DNA from: Candidatus Aminicenantes bacterium JdFR-78
GTDB taxonomy: Bacteria > Acidobacteriota > Aminicenantia > JdFR-78
Direction of reading: 5' to 3'
DNA length: 48,682 nt
Assembly (NCBI GenBank): GCA_002010665.1
Contig: MTON01000023.1
Span: forward strand, 1 to 48,682
The position numbers and the translations under genes were made by a program. A model generated the notes under the pieces. That model worked only from the letters and a program-made list of their open reading frames with translations. It ran no database searches and was not told the origin of the DNA. The stretch's first letter is position 1, and each line of letters starts with the position of its first letter. This document shows, one piece after another, positions 44,219-48,682 of the stretch.

Positions 44219-45163
44219 TTATTTTCTAATCACTTTAATTTCCACTCTTCTATTTTTTCTCCTGTTTTCTTCTGATGTATTTGGATATTTTGGTTTTGAT
44301 TCTCCATAACCTATAGTTTCTATTTTACCACCTGGAATACCTTTTTTTACAAAATATTTTGCGACAGATTCTGCTCTTTTTCTTGATAGTTTCAGATTGT
44401 AATTTTCTGAACCTATATCATCTGTGTGACCTTCTACGACGATTTTAGAATATGAATAATCTTTGAGAAAATCTACCACTGTATCAAGTATAGTTTTGGC
44501 GTCAGATTTTAATTGAAAGCTATCGAAATCGAAAAGAATCGCAGAGCTCATAATGAGGCTGGTCACTTTTTCAGTTTCCTCCATTTTCACGAGTGCAAAA
44601 TTCTTCATATCAAAAATTTCCTTCTTACCATTTTTGACCACGGAAAGAACAAGAGCAACTTCCCATCTCGGTCCCTGAAAATAGGGAACTTCTATTTCAT
44701 GAATACCCTTTTTGAGATATATACTTCCTGTTTTTTCCCATGGAGGATGAACTCCATCATTATCTATGACAATCTTCCCGTCTATTATTAATTTTGCTCC
44801 GTCATCACTGAGAAGAGAAAAAGTGTATGTTCCATTTTGTGGAATATAAATTTTTCCTTTATAGTCAATAGCAAACCATTCAAATCTATCAGTTACTCCA
44901 GGAAAACCCTGGTCAAAGCTTCTTGGTGTTATATTTAAAACTTCAGTGTAAATCTTTCCAACCGGTGTGAGTTTTGAAAAATCAGGAAGTCTGTCTGTTC
45001 CTTCGGGTAAGTAATATATTGTTCCTGTAAATATAAAGGGATTTTTCTTTGTGGTTCCGAAAATACCCTTCTGAGCCTGTTTCTCTGCTTGTTGTGAATA
45101 AACTGACATAAGAAAGAAGGTCATAAAATAGAAAATGAAAAATACCTTCAAAATCGATTTCAT
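44219..45163 (-). CDS. Periplasmic/outer-membrane protein with PA14-like and OmpA-like domains
   Basis: A 314-residue protein with a signal peptide (1-23) and a strong AAGGAGGTGA ribosome site that fixes the start. Residues about 45-195 form a PA14-like beta domain (YTFSLLSDDGAKLIIDG, GIHEIEVPYFQGPRWEVAL), a fold that binds carbohydrates in adhesins and glycosidases. Residues about 205-314 are the OmpA C-terminal peptidoglycan-binding domain (FDFDSFQLKSDAK, EGHTDDIGSENYNLKLSRKRAE, NRRKNRRVEI). It could tether a sugar-binding module to peptidoglycan. It is convergent with the ArsN2-like gene. Confidence 0.88.
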   Translation of the reverse strand: MKSILKVFFIFYFMTFFLMSVYSQQAEKQAQKGIFGTTKKNPFIFTGTIYYLPEGTDRLPDFSKLTPVGKIYTEVLNITPRSFDQGFPGVTDRFEWFAIDYKGKIYIPQNGTYTFSLLSDDGAKLIIDGKIVIDNDGVHPPWEKTGSIYLKKGIHEIEVPYFQGPRWEVALVLSVVKNGKKEIFDMKNFALVKMEETEKVTSLIMSSAILFDFDSFQLKSDAKTILDTVVDFLKDYSYSKIVVEGHTDDIGSENYNLKLSRKRAESVAKYFVKKGIPGGKIETIGYGESKPKYPNTSEENRRKNRRVEIKVIRK

Positions 45164-45237
45164 ATTTCACCTCCTTCAGATTTATTATCACAAATTTAAA
45201 AGATTTCATCTATTTATTTGACGAATTCTGGTCCGGT

Positions 45238-46125
45238 TTAAACGATTTTATATCTTATATTATGCTTTTTACATATTTCTTTTGATCTTTCCTCGAGCTT
45301 TTTCAGATATTCTTTTGATGGTGAAGCAAAAATTCGGTAAAGGCTCTTATATTTTGGAACAAGTTCTGGATAATATCTTTCAAGAAATCTGTAATACAGG
45401 GTTCTGGAGTCAGCCTGTCCATTGCCAAATAATGTTAATCCTCCAACGAAAATAAAATCTGCGCCATACTTCTTTGCAGTTTTTATCATTTCTTCAAGTT
45501 GTTCTTCAGAATCCGATAGGAATGGTAAAACAGGAATAAAGCACATTCCTGTGAATAATCCTTCGTCCTTACATTTTTTCATAGTTTCAAGTCTCTTCTC
45601 AGGAACTGGTGCACCCGGTTCAAGAATTTTTGCCAGTCTTTCATCCAGAGTTGAAATGGAAAACAGGATAATTAATCCATGTTTAAGTCTTGGTTTCAAA
45701 TCAGATGGAAGAATCGCCTTCTTATCAATTTCTTTTAATATGTCCAGATCTCTTAAAACAAGGTTTGACTTTGTTGCGACTTCAACAGGAAATCTGTATT
45801 TAAGTATTATTTTGAGTAATTTTCTGGTAATTTTCAGTTTTTCTTCCAATGGCATATAAGGCTCGGTAGAAGATGAAAGAGCAATGATTCCATATTCTCC
45901 TTTTTCAGCTCTTCGTGAAAGCTGTCTCTCCAGAAGTTCAGGCGCATTTACCTTTACTGAAAGGGTTTTTGCCATATTCTCTCCGTATTTGCTTCCTCTG
46001 ATATAGCAGTAAATGCAATTAAATGAGCAACCTGAGTATGGATTTACCGAGTAATCATCCAGAAACCAGTCATCTCTTTTTTTGTGTTTATTTAAAATTG
46101 ATTTTACTTGAATTTCCTCAGGCAT
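45238..46125 (-). CDS. SPL-family radical SAM protein
   Basis: A 295-residue protein. The radical SAM cluster motif is CSFNCIYC (C-x3-C-x2-C) around residues 33-40, preceded by DYSVNPYSGC, as in the spore photoproduct lyase-like family found in non-sporulating bacteria (Rv2578c type). It also has EVATKSNLVLRDLDIL and GMCFIPVLPFLSD. The substrate is unknown; true spore photoproduct lyase activity is unlikely. It starts 6 nt after the cysteine-rich membrane protein gene. Confidence 0.85.
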   Translation of the reverse strand: MPEEIQVKSILNKHKKRDDWFLDDYSVNPYSGCSFNCIYCYIRGSKYGENMAKTLSVKVNAPELLERQLSRRAEKGEYGIIALSSSTEPYMPLEEKLKITRKLLKIILKYRFPVEVATKSNLVLRDLDILKEIDKKAILPSDLKPRLKHGLIILFSISTLDERLAKILEPGAPVPEKRLETMKKCKDEGLFTGMCFIPVLPFLSDSEEQLEEMIKTAKKYGADFIFVGGLTLFGNGQADSRTLYYRFLERYYPELVPKYKSLYRIFASPSKEYLKKLEERSKEICKKHNIRYKIV

Positions 46126-46131
46126 GGCGAT

Positions 46132-46647
46132 TTAAATAGTTTTAGCCATACTGGCAGGACAGATAAATCTCATCTTGCAGGTTTCACATGCCTTTTTATG
46201 AATTATGAAATTGACTGGAGTCAATAAGACGAACAGGACAAATAAAACCAGAGTGAAAATAGAGAAATTCGAAAATAAAATTATTATGAATCCTGTTACT
46301 GGAATAAGGGTTACAAGCATCCATGTTAGACCAGCAAGTGCTGTTCCAGTTTTATAATTTCCGGAATTTTTTCTAAATATCAGCGCAATTTTTCCCCATC
46401 CTGTGTTACACCGTTTGCCGTAATAATAACAATTTGTGCATAAGTGCTTTCTCAGGACAAAGAGGAGCATAATTACAATAAAAATGATATAGGTGATAGA
46501 AACAAATGGTATTCTGTAAATTTGCAATTTCCATATTCCTGCGAATCCTGTTCCAAAATAGATGAGGAGAAAAATGTTCTGAAGAAAAACCCACCAGAAG
46601 GGGTATTCCTCGAATCCGTTTTCGAACAGATTTTTCTCCTCGCTCAT
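46132..46647 (-). CDS. Cysteine-rich four-helix membrane protein, unknown function
   Basis: A 171-residue protein with four predicted helices (about 18-40, 47-65, 103-122 and 126-148). Two Cys clusters lie on the same side of the membrane: HLCTNCYYYGKRCNTGWGKIA after helix 2 and KACETCKMRFICPASMAK at the C-terminus. The C-x2-C-x5/6-C pattern suggests a bound metal or Fe-S cluster shared between the loops. I do not recognise a named family. It is sandwiched between a GyrI-like gene (gap 4 nt) and an SPL-type radical SAM gene (gap 6 nt). Confidence 0.7.
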   Translation of the reverse strand: MSEEKNLFENGFEEYPFWWVFLQNIFLLIYFGTGFAGIWKLQIYRIPFVSITYIIFIVIMLLFVLRKHLCTNCYYYGKRCNTGWGKIALIFRKNSGNYKTGTALAGLTWMLVTLIPVTGFIIILFSNFSIFTLVLFVLFVLLTPVNFIIHKKACETCKMRFICPASMAKTI

Positions 46648-46651
46648 ATTC

Positions 46652-47272
46652 TCAGTTTTTATTTTTAACAGGCTGTCTCAATATTGTCTTTAGTCTCTCT
46701 TCAGGAACCTTTCTTGGATAAGACATAACCAGGTATATTTCATGATGAGGTCCATTTTCAGTAAGATTTTCCTTTTCCATCAATTCTTTCATTTTTGCCA
46801 GTGATTCAGGCTCAGTGGAGTATGGACCAATGTGTAATATCTGAACGCATTTGCCTTCTTTTATTTTTTTAAACCTGACCCCTTTTACCAGTTCCATCTT
46901 TTTCTTTTTTATGACTTCCTGTCTTGCTGTTTTAACAATTTCAGGGGTTATAAAATCAGGTTGGCGAATAAGAAGTTTCCAGCACCATTCTTCTCTTGGC
47001 ACTTTATGCCATGGTTTATCAGAATCTACCCACCAGAACCCTTCTAATTTTGCAACAGTGAAATCTTCTCCTTGCTTTTTCATGAGCATTTTAACGCCAT
47101 AGGCGAGTGAATAAAGTGCATTAACCTTTGCCTTAAATTCATCACCACCAGGAGCACCTTTTCCTTCAATTGTCAGAAATTTTCCTTCCTCAATGTCAAC
47201 AATTTCAGGTTCAGTTCTGGCAGTATAGTACGATTTAAATTCCTTAAGTAAATTTATTTTTTCTCTTTTCAT
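46652..47272 (-). CDS. GyrI-like small-molecule-binding domain protein
   Basis: A 206-residue stand-alone GyrI/SOUL-like domain of the longer type (FLTIEGKGAPGGDEF, KLEGFWWVDSD, WKLLIRQPDFITPEIV, CVQILHIGPYSTEPES, HHEIYL). Such proteins bind or hydrolyse hydrophobic small molecules, and some have been linked to detoxification. There is no DNA-binding domain. It begins the three-gene operon that continues with the cysteine-rich membrane protein. A TATAAT box only nine bases before the ATG suggests a leaderless transcript. Confidence 0.8.
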   Translation of the reverse strand: MKREKINLLKEFKSYYTARTEPEIVDIEEGKFLTIEGKGAPGGDEFKAKVNALYSLAYGVKMLMKKQGEDFTVAKLEGFWWVDSDKPWHKVPREEWCWKLLIRQPDFITPEIVKTARQEVIKKKKMELVKGVRFKKIKEGKCVQILHIGPYSTEPESLAKMKELMEKENLTENGPHHEIYLVMSYPRKVPEERLKTILRQPVKNKN

Positions 47273-47280
47273 TTAAAATC

Positions 47281-47286
47281 ATTATA
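47281..47286 (-). promoter_or_regulatory. Possible -10 box of the GyrI operon
   Basis: A perfect TATAAT on the minus strand (47286-47281), with no recognisable -35 at 17-18 nt. Transcription would start about two bases before the ATG at 47272. The rest of the 225-bp gap to 47497 is AT-rich and shows nothing recognisable. Confidence 0.4.
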
Positions 47287-47497
47287 CTCAAAAACTTTTA
47301 AGTTTACTAGAGTATTAAATTGAAAAAAATTCTTAAAAGATGATTGAGATTAGGTATATTTTGATAAATATAAAATAGTTATACCCATGGGCAACAGAGG
47401 TCAATAATTGAAGCCGTTAGTGGTTTGTAAATAAGGATTAACATAATCTTACTGTCATAGGAAATTAATTATGAAATGGCTGATTAATAAATAATTT

Positions 47498-48430
47498 CTA
47501 TTTTGGAATTTTGATATATACCTTTGTTCCTTTATTAACCTTAGATTCAATCCAAATCTTACCCCCATGCGCCTCTACAATTTTTTTACAATTATATAAT
47601 CCAATTCCACTTCCATCTTTTTTTCCAAATGTATGACCTAATTTAAATAAATTCTTTAATATTTTTTTTGGTATGCCAGGCCCATTGTCGCTGATACAAA
47701 TAATAACATAATTATCTAAATCTGTTATAGATACTTCTATTTTGGGGTTTTTGGTCATTTCTAATGCTTCGTTTGCATTCTTAATCAAATTCCAAAAAAC
47801 TCTTTCAAAGTAATCTTTATCTACTAAAACCTGTTTTTCTAATTTTGAGTCAATCCTTACTTCACAATGAAGGGTCATTTTTGAAATGGTATTTTTTAGA
47901 AGTGATTTAAGATCAGTTAGTGTCTTAGATAACTCAATTTTTTTCTTACCTTGCGCCAGCGTTTTGATGTCCATTATCATTTTTGAAATGCGTGTTGCCT
48001 CTTCTTCTATCCTTTCACAGTAGCTAATTTGCTGTGGATTATCAATTTTACTTTTGACTAATTGAACATAACCAATTATTCCAGTGAGAGGATTGTTTAA
48101 ATCATGGAGAATACTGGAGGCTTTTATTCCTATTATTGAGAATTTTTCAAGTTGTTCATTAATAGTTTTGTATCCATTTATTGTTTTACCAAAGAGATAT
48201 CCGATTAATCCCGATAAAATAATATAAGAAAGCGCATTTGGCCAATGTATAGGGTCAAAAGAATCTACTAAGGTGCCTAAAATGTCGTGCCAATGAAGGT
48301 GTATGTATCCTTCTGGGTGCCTATGAAAAAATGCATTTATTATTCTTGCAAAAGGATGAAGAAATATATAGCCCAAAATAGCGCCGGAAAGAGTACTCAC
48401 AAATAGAAGATGTTTCTTAATAAAGTTCAT
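47498..48430 (-). CDS. Membrane sensor histidine kinase
   Basis: A 310-residue kinase. Two predicted helices (about 8-28 and 62-82) bracket a short His-rich periplasmic loop (NAFFHRHPEGYIHLHWHDIL). The H-box is LHDLNNPLTGIIGY, with the phosphoacceptor His at about 110. The catalytic domain has NLIKNANEAL (N), DNGPGIP (G1) and GSGIGLYNCKKIVEAHGG (G2). No response regulator is in the window. The seven-His periplasmic loop could sense metal or pH, which is inference. AAAAAGG precedes the ATG. Confidence 0.88.
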   Translation of the reverse strand: MNFIKKHLLFVSTLSGAILGYIFLHPFARIINAFFHRHPEGYIHLHWHDILGTLVDSFDPIHWPNALSYIILSGLIGYLFGKTINGYKTINEQLEKFSIIGIKASSILHDLNNPLTGIIGYVQLVKSKIDNPQQISYCERIEEEATRISKMIMDIKTLAQGKKKIELSKTLTDLKSLLKNTISKMTLHCEVRIDSKLEKQVLVDKDYFERVFWNLIKNANEALEMTKNPKIEVSITDLDNYVIICISDNGPGIPKKILKNLFKLGHTFGKKDGSGIGLYNCKKIVEAHGGKIWIESKVNKGTKVYIKIPK

Positions 48431-48590
48431 AATTCAACCTTTTTAGAGATATGTTGTAAATATTATCCTGATTATTAAAAGTGAGTAGATTTTTTGCTTC
48501 AATTGCATCTTACTTTTTTAATTGAATTCATTTCTGTATAGCATTTTATAATTATATGATAACAAAGAAGAACATAAAATCAAATTTTTC

Positions 48591-48682
48591 TTGAAAACAA
48601 TCCAAAATAGATATAGACATATTTACCAGTTAGAGAGGAAAAAGTTAATAAAGAGAGTTGAGGCTGCCCATCACATCCTGGG
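48591..48682 (+). CDS. Partial outward ORF at right end
   Basis: The frame matching the left-end ORF is open here too, with a TTG at 48591 as the first plausible start (no ATG or GTG) and no stop before the window ends. From the glutamine codon at 48603 the product is the same as at the left end; the residues in front of it differ. It is probably a second copy of the same repeated gene. Confidence 0.2.
   Translation, partial: MKTIQNRYRHIYQLERKKLIKRVEAAHHIL
48602..48682. repeat. Terminal inverted repeat, right copy
   Basis: This is the exact reverse complement of 1-81. The 171 bp between the histidine kinase start (48430) and this repeat hold no recognisable gene or clear promoter. Confidence 0.9.

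Noticed and set aside
1-48682. CRISPR arrays, prophage genes, toxin-antitoxin pairs, integrases
   Set aside because: I saw no regularly spaced repeats, phage structural genes, toxin-antitoxin pairs or integrase motifs; only the terminal 81-bp repeats hint at a mobile element.

Overview
The window is AT-rich (by eye about one third G+C) and densely packed, with many 1-4 nt start/stop overlaps and few gaps above 200 bp; no stretch over 300 bp lacks a gene. It is chromosomal DNA from a Gram-negative-type bacterium: it carries core translation genes, two tRNAs, the rod-shape/elongasome cluster, a secretin and type IV pilus-like assembly system, lipoproteins, OmpA-type and beta-barrel-like proteins. 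Tandem DUF507 genes, a TPR-secretin-cohesin protein, a lipoprotein alpha-2-macroglobulin paired with PBP1C, and a membrane pyrophosphatase fit an anaerobic or thermophilic member of a poorly cultured phylum in the Acidobacteriota/Aminicenantes neighbourhood. That placement is a low-confidence guess from gene content.

Layout. (1) The two ends are perfect 81-bp inverted copies of each other (1-81 and 48602-48682), each with an outward-facing open frame; this is probably a dispersed repeat at which the assembly stopped. (2) 167-2843: a PKD/barrel secreted protein and a DUF362 ferredoxin-type protein, on the plus strand. (3) 2840-10994, minus strand: one long operon, nusA-infB-DUF503-rbfA-nrnA-truB, followed by an NSS sodium symporter, a 31-codon MetS-like small subunit, two DUF507 genes and a hotdog thioesterase. 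A strong promoter lies at 11028-11056. (4) 11082-18984, plus strand: tRNA-Leu(CAA) with its own promoter, then mreB-mreC-mreD-mrdA-rodA and a TIGR03960/DUF2344 radical SAM protein. (5) An acyl-CoA dehydrogenase with a clear promoter, and a lone ExbD/TolR gene facing it. (6) 20776-28187: a pilC-pilB-pilM-pilN-pilO-pilP-secretin operon, divergent from exbD. (7) tRNA-Met(CAT) with promoter, followed 12 nt later by tilS. (8) Minus strand: hppA, then a GT-C type membrane protein coupled to asnB. (9) 35692-44186, plus strand: alpha-2-macroglobulin lipoprotein, pbpC and an ArsN2-like acetyltransferase. (10) Minus strand: a PA14-OmpA protein, an operon of GyrI-like protein, cysteine-rich four-helix membrane protein and SPL-type radical SAM protein, and a membrane histidine kinase without a visible partner.

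How the parts fit. Most of the window is housekeeping: transcription-translation coupling and ribosome maturation (nusA/infB/rbfA), tRNA modification (truB, tilS), cell elongation (mre/mrd), envelope repair and defence (A2M-PBP1C), secretion or piliation (pil genes) and ion/energy coupling (NSS symporter, pyrophosphatase, ExbD). I see no CRISPR array, phage or complete insertion sequence. No unmistakably new system stands out. The best candidates for a second look are the GyrI/cysteine-rich membrane/SPL operon, the lipoprotein TPR-secretin-cohesin fusion, the MetS-like microprotein and the terminal repeats.
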